Below are positions 1 to 15,200 of a DNA stretch of 64,000 nucleotides, piece after piece. The number at the start of each line of letters is the position of its first letter. Positions within the stretch are counted from its first letter, which is position 1. Location of the stretch: the NCBI GenBank assembly GCA_014843695.1, contig CM026401.1:28455051-28519050 (forward strand). Reading direction: 5' to 3'. The notes under the pieces are model-generated. The model saw nothing but the letters and a program-made list of their open reading frames with translations. It had not been told where the DNA came from and searched no databases. A program made the position numbers and the translations under genes. This DNA comes from Archivesica marissinica. Its lineage: Eukaryota; Mollusca; Bivalvia; Venerida; Vesicomyidae.

Positions 1-3000
1 ATCTCGTACTCTGGTATTATTGCTATATGCTATGTGGTATAGGAGGTGGGATCTCCTACTCTTGTATTCTTGCTATATGCTATGTGGTATAGGAGGTGGG
101 ATCCTGTACTCTTGTATTCTTGCTATCTGCTATGTGGTATAGGAGGTGGGATCCCTGCTATGTGGTATAGGATGTCGGATCCCGTACTCTGGTATTCTTT
201 CTATATGCTATGTGGTATAGGAGGTGTGATCTCGTACTCTTGTATTATTGCTATATGCTATGTGGTATAGGAGGTGGTATCTCGTTCTCTTATATTCTTG
301 CTATATGCTATGTGGTATAGGAGGTGGGATCCTTTACTCTGATATTCTTGCTTTATGCTATGTGGTATAGGAGGTGGGATCTCGTACTGTTGTATTCTTG
401 CAATATGCTATTTGGTATAAGAGGTGGGATCCTGTACTCTTGTATTCTTGCTATATGCTATGTGGTATAGGAGATGTGATCTCGTACTCTGGTATTATTG
501 CTATATGCTATGTGATATAGGAGGTGGGATCCTGTACTCTTGTAATCTTGCTATATGCTATATGGTATAGGAGGTGGGATCCTGTACTCTTGTATTCTTG
601 CTATATGCTTTGTGGTATTGGAGGTGTGATCTCGTACTCTTGTATTATTATTATATGCTATGTGATATAGGAGGTGGGATCCTGTACTCTGGTATTCTTG
701 CTCTATGCTATGTGGTATAGAGGTAGGATCCCGTACTCTGGTATAGATGTTATATGCTATGTGGTATAGGAGGTGTGATCTCGTACTCTTGTATTATTGC
801 AATATGCTATGTGGTATAGGAGGTGGGATCCTGTACTCTTGTATTATTGCTATATGCTATGTGGTGTAGGAGGTCGGATCTCGTACTCTTGTATTCTTGC
901 TATATGCTATGTGGTATAGGAGGTGGGATCCCGTACTCTGGTATTATTGCTATATGCTATGTGGTATAGGAGGTGGGATCCCGTACTCTGGTATTCTTGC
1001 TATATGCTATGTGGTATAGGAGGTGGGATCTCGTACTCTTGTATTATTGCTATATGCTATGTGGTATAGGAGGTGGGATCCTGTACTCTGGTATTCTTGC
1101 TCTATGCTATGTGGTATAGGAGGTGGGATCTCGTACTCTTATATTCTTGCTATATGCTATGTGGTATAAGAGGTGGGATCCTGTACTCTTGTTTTCTTGC
1201 TATATGCTATGTGGTATAGGAGGTGTGATCTCGTACTCTTGTATTATTGCAATATGCTATGTGATATAGGAGGTGGGATCCTGTACTCTTGTATTCTTGC
1301 TATCTGCTATGTGGTATAGGAGGTGTGATCTCGTACTCTTGTAGTATTGCTATATGCTATGTGGTATAGGAAGTGGGATCCTGTACTCTGGTATTCTTGC
1401 TATATGCTATGTGGTATAGGAGGTGGGATCCTGTACTCTGGTATTCTTGCTCTATGCTATGTGGTATAGGAGGTGGGATCTTGTACTCTTGTATTCTTGC
1501 TATCTGCTATGTGGTATAGGAGGTGGGATCTCGTACTCTTGTATTATTGCTATATGCTATGTGGTATAGGAGGTGGGATCCTGTACTCTGGTATTCTTGC
1601 TCTATGCTATGTGGTATAGGAGGTGGGATCTCGTACTCTTATATTCTTGCTATATGCTATGTGGTATAAGAGGTGGGATCCTGTACTCTTGTATTCTTGC
1701 TATATGCTATGTGGTATAGGAGGTAGGATCTCGTTCTCTGGTATTGTTGCTATCTGCTATGTGGTATAGGAGGTGTGATCCCGTACTCTGGTATTATTGC
1801 TATATGCTATGTGGTATAGGAGGTGTGATCCCGTACTCTGGTATTATTGCTATATGCTATGTGGCATAGGAGGTGTGATCTCGTACTCTTATATTATTGC
1901 TATATGCTATGTGGTATAAGAGGTGGGATCCTGTACTCTTGTATTCTTGCTATATGCTATGTGGTATAGGAGGTAGGATCTCGTTCTCTGGTATTGTTGC
2001 TATCTGCTATGTGGTATAGGAGGTGTGATCCCGTACTCTGGTATTATTGCTATATGCTATGTGGTATAGGAGGTGTGATCCCGTACTCTGGTATTATTGC
2101 TATATGCTATGTGGCATAGGAGGTGTGATCTCGTACTCTTATATTATTGCTATATGCTATGTGGTATAGGAGGTGGGATCCTGTACTCTTGTATTCTTGC
2201 TATCTGCTATGTAGTATAGGAGGTGGGATCCCTGCTATGTGGTATAGGAGGTGGGATCCCGTACTCTGGTATTCTTGCTATATGCTATGTGGTATAGGAG
2301 GTGTGATCTCGTACTCTTGTATTATTGCTATATGCTATGTGGTATAGGAGGTGGGATCCTGTACTCTGGCATTCTTGCTCTATGCTATGTGGTGTAGGAG
2401 GTGGGATCTCGTACTCTTATATTCTTGCTATATGCTATGTGGTATAGGAGGTGGGATCCTGTACTCTGGTATTCTTGCTTTATGCTATGTGGTATAGGAT
2501 GTGGGATCTCGTACTCTTATAATCTTGCAATATGCTATGTGGTATAGGAGGTGGGATCTCGTACTCTTGTATTCTTGCTATATGCTATGTGGTATAGGAG
2601 GTGGGATCTCGTACTCTTGTATTCTTGCTATCTGCTATGTGGTATAGGAGGTGGGATCCCTGCTATGTGGTATAGGATGTCGGATCCCGTATTCTGGTAT
2701 TCTTTCTATATGCTATGTGGTATAGGAGGTGTGATCTCGTACTCTTGTATTATTGCTATATGCTATGTGGTATAGGAGGTGGTATCTCGTTCTCTTATAT
2801 TCTTGCTATATGCTATGTGGTATAGGAGGTGGGATCCTTTACTCTGGTATTCTTGCTTTATGCTATGTGGTATAGGAGGTGGGATCTCGTACTGTTGTAT
2901 TCTTGCAATATGCTATTTGGTATAAGAGGTGGGATCCTGTACTCTTGTATTCTTGCTATATGCTATGTGGTATAGGAATGTGATCTCGTACTCTTGTATT

Positions 3001-6000
3001 CTTGCTATATGCTATGTGATATAGGAGGTGTCCTGTACTCTTGTAATCTTGCTATATGCTATATGGTATAGGAGGTGGGATCCTGTACTCTTGTATTCTT
3101 GCTATATGCTTTGTGGTATTGGAGGTGTGATCTCGTACTCTTGTATTATTATTATATGCTATGTGATATAGGAGGTGGGATCCTGTACTCTGGTATTCTT
3201 GCTCTATGCTATGTGGTATAGAGGTAGGATCCCGTACTCTGGTATTGATGCTATATGCTATGTGGTATAGGAGGTGTGATCTCGTACTCTTGTATTATTG
3301 CAATATGCTATGTGGTATAGGAGGTGGGATCCTGTACTCTTGTATTATTGCTATATGCTATGTGGTGTAGGAGGTCGGATCTCGTACTCTTGTATTCTTG
3401 CTATATGCTATGTGGTATAGGAGGTGGGATCCCGTACTCTGGTATTATTGCTATATGCTATGTGGTATAGGAGGTGGGATCCCGTACTCTGGTATTCTTG
3501 CTATATGCTATGTGGTATAGGAGGTGGGATCTCGTACTCTTGTATTATTGCTATATGCTATGTGGTATAGGAGGTGGGATCCTGTACTCTGGTATTCTTG
3601 CTCTATGCTATGTGGTATAGGAGGTGGGATCTCGTACTCTTATATTCTTGCTATATGCTATGTGGTATAAGAGGTGGGATCCTGTACTCTTGTTTTCTTG
3701 CTATATGCTATGTGGTATAGGAGGTAGGATCTCGTACTCTGGTATTGTTGCTATATGCTATGTGGTATAGGAGGTGTGATCTCGTACTCTTGTATTATTG
3801 CAATATGCTATGTGATATAGGAGGTGGGATCCTGTACTCTTGTATTCTTGCTATCTGCTATGTGGTATAGGAGGTGTGATCTCGTACTCTTGTAGTATTG
3901 CTATATGCTATGTGGTATAGGAGTGGGATCCTGTACTCTGGTATTCTTGCTATATGCTATGTGGTATAGGAGGTGGGATCCTGTACTCTGGTATTCTTGC
4001 TCTATGCTATGTGGTATAGGAGGTGGGATCTTGTACTCTTGTATTCTTGCTATCTGCTATGTGGTATAGGAGGTGGGATCTCGTACTCTTGTATTATTGC
4101 TATATGCTATGTGGTATAGGAGGTGGGATCCTGTACTCTGGTATTCTTGCTCTATGCTATGTGGTATAGGAGGTGGGATCTCGTACTCTTATATTCTTGC
4201 TATATGCTATGTGGTATAAGAGGTGGGATCCTGTACTCTTGTATTCTTGCTATATGCTATGTGGTATAGGAGGTAGGATCTCGTTCTCTGGTATTGTTGC
4301 TATCTGCTATGTGGTATAGGAGGTGTGATCCCGTACTCTGGTATTATTGCTATATGCTATGTGGTATAGGAGGTGTGATCCCGTACTCTGGTATTATTGC
4401 TATATGCTATGTGGCATAGGAGGTGTGATCTCGTACTCTTATATTATTGCTATATGCTATGTGGTATAAGAGGTGGGATCCTGTACTCTTGTATTCTTGC
4501 TATATGCTATGTGGTATAGGAGGTAGGATCTCGTTCTCTGGTATTGTTGCTATCTGCTATGTGGTATAGGAGGTGTGATCCCGTACTCTGGTATTATTGC
4601 TATATGCTATGTGGTATAGGAGGTGTGATCCCGTACTCTTTATTATTGCTATATGCTATGTGGTATAGGAGGTGGGATCCTGTACTCTTGTATTCTTGCT
4701 ATTGCTATGTGTATAGGGGGGATCCTGCTGTGGTATAGGAGGTGGGATCCCGTACTCTGGTATTCTTGCTATATGCTATGTGGTATAGGAGGTGTGATCT
4801 CGTACTCTTGTATTATTGCTATATGCTATGTGGTATAGGAGGTGGGATCCTGTACTCTTGTAATCTTGCTATATGCTATATGGTATAGGAGGTGGGATCC
4901 TGTACTCTTGTATTCTTGCTATATGCTTTGTGGTATTGGAGGTGTGATCTCGTACTCTTGTATTATTATTATATGCTATGTGATATAGGAGGTGGGATCC
5001 TGTACTCTGGTATTCTTGCTCTATGCTATGTGGTATAGAGGTAGGATCCCGTACTCTGGTATAGATGCTATATGCTATGTGGTATAGGAGGTGTGATCTC
5101 GTACTCTTGTATTATTGCAATATGCTATGTGGTATAGGAGGTGGGATCCTGTACTCTTGTATTATTGCTATATGCTATGTGGTGTAGGAGGTCGGATCTC
5201 GTACTCTTGTATTCTTGCTATATGCTATGTGGTATAGGAGGTGGGATCCCGTACTCTGGTATTCTTGCAATATGCTATTTGGTATAAGAGGTGGGATCCT
5301 GTACTCTTGTATTCTTGCTATATGCTATGTGGTATAGGAGATGTGATCTCGTACTCTGGTATTATTGCTATATGCCATGTGATATAGGAGGTGGGATCCT
5401 GTACTCTTGTAATCTTGCTATATGCTATATGGTATAGGAGGTGGGATCCTGTACTCTTGTATTCTTGCTATATGCTTTGTGGTATTGGAGGTGTGATCTC
5501 GTACTCTTGTATTATTATTATATGCTATGTGATATAGGAGGTGGGATCCTGTACTCTGGTATTCTTGCTCTATGCTATGTGGTATAGAGGTAGGATCCCG
5601 TACTCTAGTATAGATGCTATATGCTATGTGGTATAGGAGGTGTGATCTCGTACTCTTGTATTATTGCAATATGCTATGTGGTATAGGAGGTGGGATCCTG
5701 TACTCTTGTATTATTGCTATATGCTATGTGGTGTAGGAGGTCGGATCTCGTACTCTTGTATTCTTGCTATATGCTATGTGGTATAGGAGGTGGGATCCCG
5801 TACTCTGGTATTATTGCTATATGCTATGTGGTATAGGAGGTGGGATCCCGTACTCTGGTATTCTTGCTATATGCTATGTGGTATAGGAGGTGGGATCTCG
5901 TACTCTTGTATTATTGCTATATGCTATGTGGTATAGGAGGTGGGATCCTGTACTCTGGTATTCTTGCTCTATGCTATGTGGTATAGGAGGTGGGATCTCG

Positions 6001-8226
6001 TACTCTTATATTCTTGCTATATGCTATGTGGTATAGGAGGTGGGATCCTGTACTCTTGTATTCTTGCTATATGCTATGTGGTATAGGAGGTGTGATCTCG
6101 TACTCTTGTATTATTGCAATATGCTATGTGGTATAGGAGGTGGGATCCTGTACTCTTGTATTCTTGCTATATGCTATGTGGTATAGGAGGTGTGATCTCG
6201 TACTCTTGTATTATTGCTATCTGCTATGTGGTATAGGAGGTGGGATCTCGTACTCTTGTATTATTGCTATATGCTATGTGGTATAGGAGGTGGGATCCTG
6301 TACTCTGGTATTCTTGCTCTATGCTATGTGGTATAGGAGGTGGGATCTCGTACTCTTATATTCTTGCTATATGCTATGTGGTATAAGAGGTGGGATCCTG
6401 TACTCTTGTATTCTTGCTATATGCTATGTGGTATAGGAGGTAGGATCTCGTACTCTGGTATTGTTGCTATATGCTATGTGGTATAGGAGGTGTGATCCCG
6501 TACTCTGGTATTATTGCTATATGCTATGTGGTATAGGAGGTGTGATCCCGTACTCTGGTATTCTTGCTATATGCTATGTGGCTAGGAGGTGTGATCTCTA
6601 CTCTTATTTATTGCATATGCTATGTGGTATAGAGGTGGGATCCGTACTTTGTATTCTTGCTATATGCTATGTGGATAGGAGGTGGATTGTCTCTGTTTTG
6701 TTTGTTGTGGTATAGGAGGTGGATCCGGACTCTGTATTATTCTATAGTTGTGGTTAGGAGGTGGGATCCTGTACTCTTGTATTATTGCTATATGCTATGT
6801 GGTATAGGAGGTGGGATCCTGTACTCTTGTATTCTTGCTATATGCTATGTGGTATAGGAGGTGGGATCTCGTACTATTGTATTCTTGCTATATGCTATGT
6901 GATATAGGAGGTAGGATCCCGTACTCTGGTATTGTTGCTATATGCTATGTGGTATAGGAGGTGTGATCTCGTACTCTTGTATTATTGCAATATGCTATGT
7001 GGTATAGGAGGTGGGATCCCGTACTCTGGTATTCTTTCTATATGCTATGTGGTATAGGAGGTGGTATCTCGTACTCTTATATTCTTGCTATATGCTATGT
7101 GGTATAGGAGTTGGGATCCTTTACTCTGGTATTCTTGCGTTATGCTATGTGGTGTAGGAGGTGGTATCTCGTACTCTTATATTCTTGCTATATGCTATGT
7201 GGTATAGGAGGTGGGATCCTTTACTCTGGTATTCTTGCTTTATGCTATGTGGTATAGGATGTGGGATCTCGTACTCTTATATTCTTGCAATATGCTATGT
7301 GGTATAGGAGGTGGGATCTCGTACTCTTGTATTCTTGCTATATGCTATGTGGTATAGGAGGTGGGATCTCGTACTCTTGTATTATTGCTATATGCTATGT
7401 GGTATAAGAGGTGGGATCCTGTACTCTGGCATTCTTGCTCTATGCTATGTGGTGTAGGAGGTGGGATCTCGTACTCTTGTATTCTTGCTATATGCTATGT
7501 GGTATAGGAGGTGGGATCCCGTACTCTGGTATTGTTACTATATGCTATGTGGTATAGGAGGTGTGATCTCGTACTCTTGTATTATTGCTATATGCTATGT
7601 GGTATAGGAGGTGGGATCTCGTACTCTTGTATTCTTGCTATATGCTATGTGGTATAGGAGGTGGGATCTCGTACTATTGTATTCTTGCTATATGCTATGT
7701 GATATAGGAGGTGGGATCCCGTACTCTGGTATTCTTGCTATATGCTATGTGGTATAGGAGGTGTGATCTCGTACTCTTGTATTATTGCTATATGCTATGT
7801 GGTATAGGAGGTTGGGATCCTGTACTCTTGTATTCTTGCTATATGCTATGTGGTATAGGAGGTGGGATCTTGTACTCTTGTATTCTTGCTATATGCTATG
7901 TGGTATAGGAGGTTGGATCTCGTACTCTTGTATTATTGCTATATGCTATGTGGTATAGGAGGTGGGATCCTGTACTCTGGTATTCTTGCTCTATGCTATG
8001 TGGTATAGGAGGTGGGATCTCGTACTCTTATATTCTTGCTATATGCTATGTGGTATGAGAGGTGGGATCCTGTACTCTTGTATTCTTGCTATATGCTATG
8101 TGGTATAGGAGGTAGGATCTCGTTCTCTGGTATTGTTGCTATCTGCTATGTGGTATAGGAGGTGTGATCCCGTACTCTGGTATTATTGCTATATGCTATG
8201 TGGTATAGGAGGTGTGATCCCGTACT
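1..8226 (+). repeat. 50-bp satellite array, left arm (forward orientation)
   Basis: Head-to-tail copies of a 50-bp unit fill this stretch, roughly 164 copies. The unit contains TGCTATGTGGTATAGGAGGT, then GGGATC with CTGTACTC or a variant, then a TTGCTATA tail. Many copies carry GGATCC. Units differ by a few substitutions such as CTCGTACTC against CCGTACTC and TATTCTTG against TATTATTG, and variant patterns recur about 2.5 kb apart (for example around 46 and 2551, and around 720 and 3221). A few units near 4,690-4,730 and 6,590-6,760 are damaged by small deletions. Short open frames arise only because some unit variants lack stops; a 50-bp period rotates frame every unit, so they are not genes. 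Confidence 0.97.
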
Positions 8227-9226
8227 NNNNNNNNNNNNNNNNNNNNNNNNNNNNNNNNNNNNNNNNNNNNNNNNNNNNNNNNNNNNNNNNNNNNNNNNNN
8301 NNNNNNNNNNNNNNNNNNNNNNNNNNNNNNNNNNNNNNNNNNNNNNNNNNNNNNNNNNNNNNNNNNNNNNNNNNNNNNNNNNNNNNNNNNNNNNNNNNNN
8401 NNNNNNNNNNNNNNNNNNNNNNNNNNNNNNNNNNNNNNNNNNNNNNNNNNNNNNNNNNNNNNNNNNNNNNNNNNNNNNNNNNNNNNNNNNNNNNNNNNNN
8501 NNNNNNNNNNNNNNNNNNNNNNNNNNNNNNNNNNNNNNNNNNNNNNNNNNNNNNNNNNNNNNNNNNNNNNNNNNNNNNNNNNNNNNNNNNNNNNNNNNNN
8601 NNNNNNNNNNNNNNNNNNNNNNNNNNNNNNNNNNNNNNNNNNNNNNNNNNNNNNNNNNNNNNNNNNNNNNNNNNNNNNNNNNNNNNNNNNNNNNNNNNNN
8701 NNNNNNNNNNNNNNNNNNNNNNNNNNNNNNNNNNNNNNNNNNNNNNNNNNNNNNNNNNNNNNNNNNNNNNNNNNNNNNNNNNNNNNNNNNNNNNNNNNNN
8801 NNNNNNNNNNNNNNNNNNNNNNNNNNNNNNNNNNNNNNNNNNNNNNNNNNNNNNNNNNNNNNNNNNNNNNNNNNNNNNNNNNNNNNNNNNNNNNNNNNNN
8901 NNNNNNNNNNNNNNNNNNNNNNNNNNNNNNNNNNNNNNNNNNNNNNNNNNNNNNNNNNNNNNNNNNNNNNNNNNNNNNNNNNNNNNNNNNNNNNNNNNNN
9001 NNNNNNNNNNNNNNNNNNNNNNNNNNNNNNNNNNNNNNNNNNNNNNNNNNNNNNNNNNNNNNNNNNNNNNNNNNNNNNNNNNNNNNNNNNNNNNNNNNNN
9101 NNNNNNNNNNNNNNNNNNNNNNNNNNNNNNNNNNNNNNNNNNNNNNNNNNNNNNNNNNNNNNNNNNNNNNNNNNNNNNNNNNNNNNNNNNNNNNNNNNNN
9201 NNNNNNNNNNNNNNNNNNNNNNNNNN
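8227..9226. other. assembly gap of 1000 N
   Basis: Exactly 1,000 unknown bases. Satellite repeats flank both sides in opposite orientation, so the gap sits at the switch point of an inverted satellite. A round 1,000 suggests a placeholder length, not a measured one. Confidence 0.99.
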
Positions 9227-12200
9227 AGATCCCACCTCCTATACCACATAGCATATAGCAAGAATACAAGAGTACGAGATCCCACCTCCTATACCACATA
9301 GCATATAGCAAGAATACCAGAGTACAGGATCCCACCTCCTATACCACATAGCATATAGCAATAATACCAGAGTACGAGATCACACCTCCTATACCACATA
9401 GCATATAGCAAGAATACAAGAGTACGGGATCCCACCTCCTATACCACATAGCATATAGCAAGAATACCAGAGTACAGGATCCCACCTCCTATACCACATA
9501 GCATATAGCAATAATACAAGAGTACGAGATCACACCTCCTATACCACATAGCATATAGCAAGAATACAAGAGTACGGGATCCCACCTCCTATACCACATA
9601 GCATATTGCAATAATACAAGAGTACGAGATCACACCTCCTATACCACATAGCATATAGCAACAATACCAGAGTACGGGATCCTACCTCCTATACCACATA
9701 GCATATAGCAAGAATACAATAGTACGAGATCCCACCTCCTATACCACATAGCATATAGCAAGAATACAAGAGTACAGGATCCCACCTCCTATACCACATA
9801 GCATATAGCAATAATACAAGAGTACGAGATCACACCTCCTATACCACATAGCATATAGCAAGAATACCAGAGTACGGGATCCCACCTCCTATACCACATA
9901 GCAGATAGCAAGAATACAAGAGTACAGGATCCCACCTCCTATACCACATAGCAGATAGCAAGAATACAAGAGTACAGGATCACACCTCCTATACCACATA
10001 GCATATAGCAAGAATACAATAGTACGAGATCACACCTCCTATACCACATAGCATATAGCAAGAATACAAGAGTACAGGATCCCACCTCCTATATCACATA
10101 GCATATTGCAATAATACAAGAGTACGAGATCACACCTCCTATACCACATAGCATATAGCATCTATACTAGAGTACGGGATCCTACCTCCTATACCACATA
10201 GCATAGAGCAAGAATACCAGAGTACAGGATCCCACCTCCTATACCACATAGCATATTGCAAGATTATAAGAGTATGAGATCCCACATCCTATACCACATA
10301 GCATAAAGCAAGAATACCAGAGTACAGGATTCCACCTCCTATACCACATAGCATATAGCAAGAATATAAGATTACGAGATCCCACCTCCTACACCACATA
10401 GCATAGAGCAAGAATGCCAGAGTACAGGATCCCACCTCCTATACCACATAGCATATAGCAATAATACAAGAGTACGAGATCACACCTCCTATACCACATA
10501 GCATATAGCAAGACTACCAGAGTACGGGATCCCACCTCCTATACCACATAGCAGGGATCCCACCTCCTATACCACATAGCAGATAGCAAGAATATAAGAG
10601 TACAGGATCCCACCTCCTATACCACATAGCATATAGCAATAATACAAGAGTACAGGATCCCACCTCCTATACCACATAGCATATAGCAAGAATACAAGAG
10701 TACGAGATCCCACCTCCTATATCACATAGCATATAGCAAGAATAAAAGAGTACAGGATCCCACCTCCTATATCACATAGCATATAGCAAGAATACAAGAG
10801 TACATGATCCCACCTCCTATATCACATAGCATATTGCAATAAAACAAGAGTACGAGAACACACCTCCTATACCACATAGCATATAGCAACAATACCAGAG
10901 TACGAGATCCTAACTCCTATACCACATAGCATATATCAAGAATACAAGAGTACAGGATCCCACCACCTATACCACATAGCAGATAGCAAGAATACAAGAG
11001 TACAGGATCCCACCTCCTATACCACATAGCATATAGCAAGAATACAAGAGTACGAGATCCCACCTCCTATACCACATAGCATATAGCAATAATACCAGAG
11101 TACGAGATCACATCTCCTATACGACATAGCATATAGCAATAATACAAGAGTACGAGATCACACCTCCTATACCACATAGCATATAGCAAGAATACTAGAG
11201 TACGGGATCCCACCTCCTATATCACATAGCATATAGCAAGAATACAAGATTACAGGATCCCAACTCCTATACCTCATAGCATATAGCAAGAATATAAGAG
11301 TACGAGATCACACCTCCTATACCACATAGCATATAGCAAGAATATAAGAGTACGAGATCCCAGCTCCTATACCACATAGCATAGAGCAAGAATACCAGAG
11401 TACAGAATCCCACCTCCTATATCACATAGCATATAGCAAGACTACCAGAGTACGGGATCCCACCTCCTATACCACATAGCATATAGCAAGAATACAATAG
11501 TACAGGATCCCACCTCCGATATCACATAGCATATAGCAAGAATACCAGAGTACGAGATCACACCTCCTATACCACATAGCATATAGCAAGAATATAAGAG
11601 TACGAGATCCCAGCTCCTATACCACATAGCATAGAGCAATAATACCAGCGTACAGAATCCCACCTCCTATATCACATAGCATATAGCAAGACTACCAGAG
11701 TACGGGATCCCACCTCCTATACCACATAGCATATAGCAAGAATACAAGAGTACAGGATCCCACCTCCGATATCACATAGCATATAGCAAGAATACCAGAG
11801 TACAGGATCCCACCTCCTATACCACATAGCATATAGCAAGAATACAAGAGTACGAGATCCCACCTCCTATACCACATAGAATATTGCAAATTTACCAGAG
11901 TACGACAGGGGTTCCCACCTCCTATACTACATAGCATATAGCAAGAATATAAGAGTACGAGATCCCAGCTCCTAAACCACATAGCATATAGCAAGAATAT
12001 AAGAGTACGAGATCCCAGCTCCTATACCACATAGCATAGAGCAAGAATACCAGAGTACAGGATCCCACCTCCTATACCACATAGCATATAGCTGGAATAT
12101 AAGCGTACGAGATCCCAGCTCCTATACCACATAGCATAGAGCAAGAATATAAGAGTACGAGATCCCAGCTCCTATACCACATAGCATATAGCAAGAATAT

Positions 12201-15200
12201 AAGAGTACGAGATCTCAGCTCCTATACCACATAGCATATAGCAATAATACCAGAGTACGAGATCACACCTCCTATACCACATAGCATTGAGCAAGAATAC
12301 TAGAGTACAGGATCCCACCTCCTATACCACATAGCATATAGCAAGAATATAAGAGTACGAGATCCCACCTCCTATACCACATAGCATAGAGCAAGAATAC
12401 CAGAGTACAGGATCCCACCTCCTATACCACATAGCATAGAGCAAGAATACAAGAGTACGAGATCACACCTCCTATACCACATAGCATATAGAAAGAATAC
12501 CAGAGTACGGGATCCCACCTCCTATACCACATAGCATATTGCAATAATACAAGAGTACGAGATCACTCCTATACCACATAGCATATAGCAAGAATCCAGA
12601 GTACAGGATCCCACCTCCTATACCACATAGCATATAGCAATAATACAAGAGTACGAGATCACACCTCCTATACCACATAGCATATAGCAAGAATACAGAG
12701 TACGGGATCCCACTTATAGCAAGAATACAAGAGTACAGGATCCCACCTCCTATACCACATAGCATATAGCAAGAATACAAGAGTACGAGATCCCACCTCC
12801 TATACCACATAGCATATAGCAAGAATACAAGAGTACGAGATCCCACCTCCTATACCACATAGCATATAGCAAGAATACAAGAGTACAGGATCCCACCTCC
12901 TATACCACATAGCATATAGCAATAATACCAGAGTACGAGATCACACCTCCAACTTGTGAGTACCCACCTCCTATACACATAGCATATGCAAAATACAAGA
13001 GTACGAGATCCACTCCTATACACATAGCATATAGCAAAAGAGTACGATCCCACCTCCTATACCACATAGCATATAGCAAGAATACCAGAGTACAGGATCC
13101 CACCTCCTATACCACATAGCATATAGCAATAATACAAGAGTACGAGATCCCACCTCCTATACCACATAGCATATAGCAATAATACAAGAGTACGAGATCA
13201 CAACTCCTATACCACATAGCATATTGCAAGAATATAAGAGTACGAGATCCCACATCCTATACCACATAGCATAAAGCAAGAATACCAGAGTAAAGGATCC
13301 CACCTCCTATACCACATAGCATATAGCAAGAATATAAGAGTACGAGATACCACCTCCTACACCACATAGCATAACGCAGGAATACCAGAGTAAAGGATCC
13401 CACCTCCTATACCACATAGCATATAGCAAGAATATAAGAGTACGAGATACCACCTCCTATACCACATAGCATATAGAAAGAATACCAGAGTACGGGATCC
13501 CACCTCCTATACCACATAGCATAGTGCAATAATACAAGAGTACGAGATCACACCTCCTATACCACATAGCATATAGCAACAATACCAGAGTACGGGATCC
13601 TACCTCCTATATCACATAGCATATAGCAAGAATACAATAGTACGAGATCCCACCTCCTATACCACATAGCATATAGCAAGAATACAAGAGTACAGGATCC
13701 CACCTCCTATATCACATAGCATATTGCAATAATACAAGAGTACGAGATCACACCTCCTATACCACATAGCATATAGCAACAATACCAGAGTACGAGATCC
13801 TACCTCCTATACCACATAGCATATAGCAAGAATACAAGAGTACAGGATCCCACCTCTTATACCACATAGCATATAGCAAGAATATAAGAGTACGAGATCC
13901 CACCTCCTATACCACATAGCATAGAGCAAGAATACCAGAGTACAGGATCCCACCTCCTATACCACATAGCATATAGCAATAATACAAGAGTACGAGATCC
14001 CACCTCATATACCACATAGCACATAGCAAGAATACCAGAGTACAGGATCCCACCTCCTATACCACATAGCATATAGCAAGAATACCAGAGTACGGGATCC
14101 CACCTCCTATACCACATAGCAGATAGCAAGAATACAAGAGTACAGGATCCCACCTCCTATACCACATAGCAGATAGCAAGAATACAAGAGTACAGGATCA
14201 CACCTCCTATACCACATAGCATATAGCAAGAATACAATAGTACGAGATCCCACCTCCTATACCACATAGCATATAGCAAGAATACAAGAGTACAGGATCC
14301 CACCTCCTATATCACATAGCATATTGCAATAATACAAGAGTACGAGATCACACCTCCTATACCACATAGCATATAGCATCTATACTAGAGTACGGGATCC
14401 TACCTCCTATACCACATAGCATAGAGCAAGAATACCAGAGTACAGGATCCCACCTCCTATACCACATAGCATATTGCAAGATTATAAGAGTATGAGATCC
14501 CACATCCTATACCACATAGCATAAAGCAAGAATACCAGAGTACAGGATTCCACCTCCTATACCACATAGCATATAGCAAGAATATAAGATTACGAGATCC
14601 CACCTCCTACACCACATAGCATAGAGCAAGAATGCCAGAGTACAGGATCCCACCTCCTATACCACATAGCATATAGCAATAATACAAGAGTACGAGATCA
14701 CACCTCCTATACCACATAGCATATAGCAAGACTACCAGAGTACGGGATCCCACCTCCTATACCACATAGCAGGGATCCCACCTCCTATACCACATAGCAG
14801 ATAGCAAGAATATAAGAGTACAGGATCCCACCTCCTATACCACATAGCATATAGCAATAATACAAGAGTACAGGATCCCACCTCCTATACCACATAGCAT
14901 ATAGCAAGAATACAAGAGTACGAGATCCCACCTCCTATATCACATAGCATATAGCAAGAATACAAGAGTACAGGATCCCACCTCCTATATCACATAGCAT
15001 ATAGCAAGAATACAAGAGTACATGATCCCACCTCCTATATCACATAGCATATTGCAATAAAACAAGAGTACGAGATCACACCTCCTATACCACATAGCAT
15101 ATAGCAACAATACCAGAGTACGAGATCCTAACTCCTATACCACATAGCATATAGCAAGAATACAAGAGTACATGATCCCACCACCTATACCACATAGCAG

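Noticed and set aside
8133..9335. Open frames of about 370 codons across 8.1-9.3 kb and 25.2-26.4 kb
   Set aside because: They run through 1,000-N gaps, so almost all residues are unknown.
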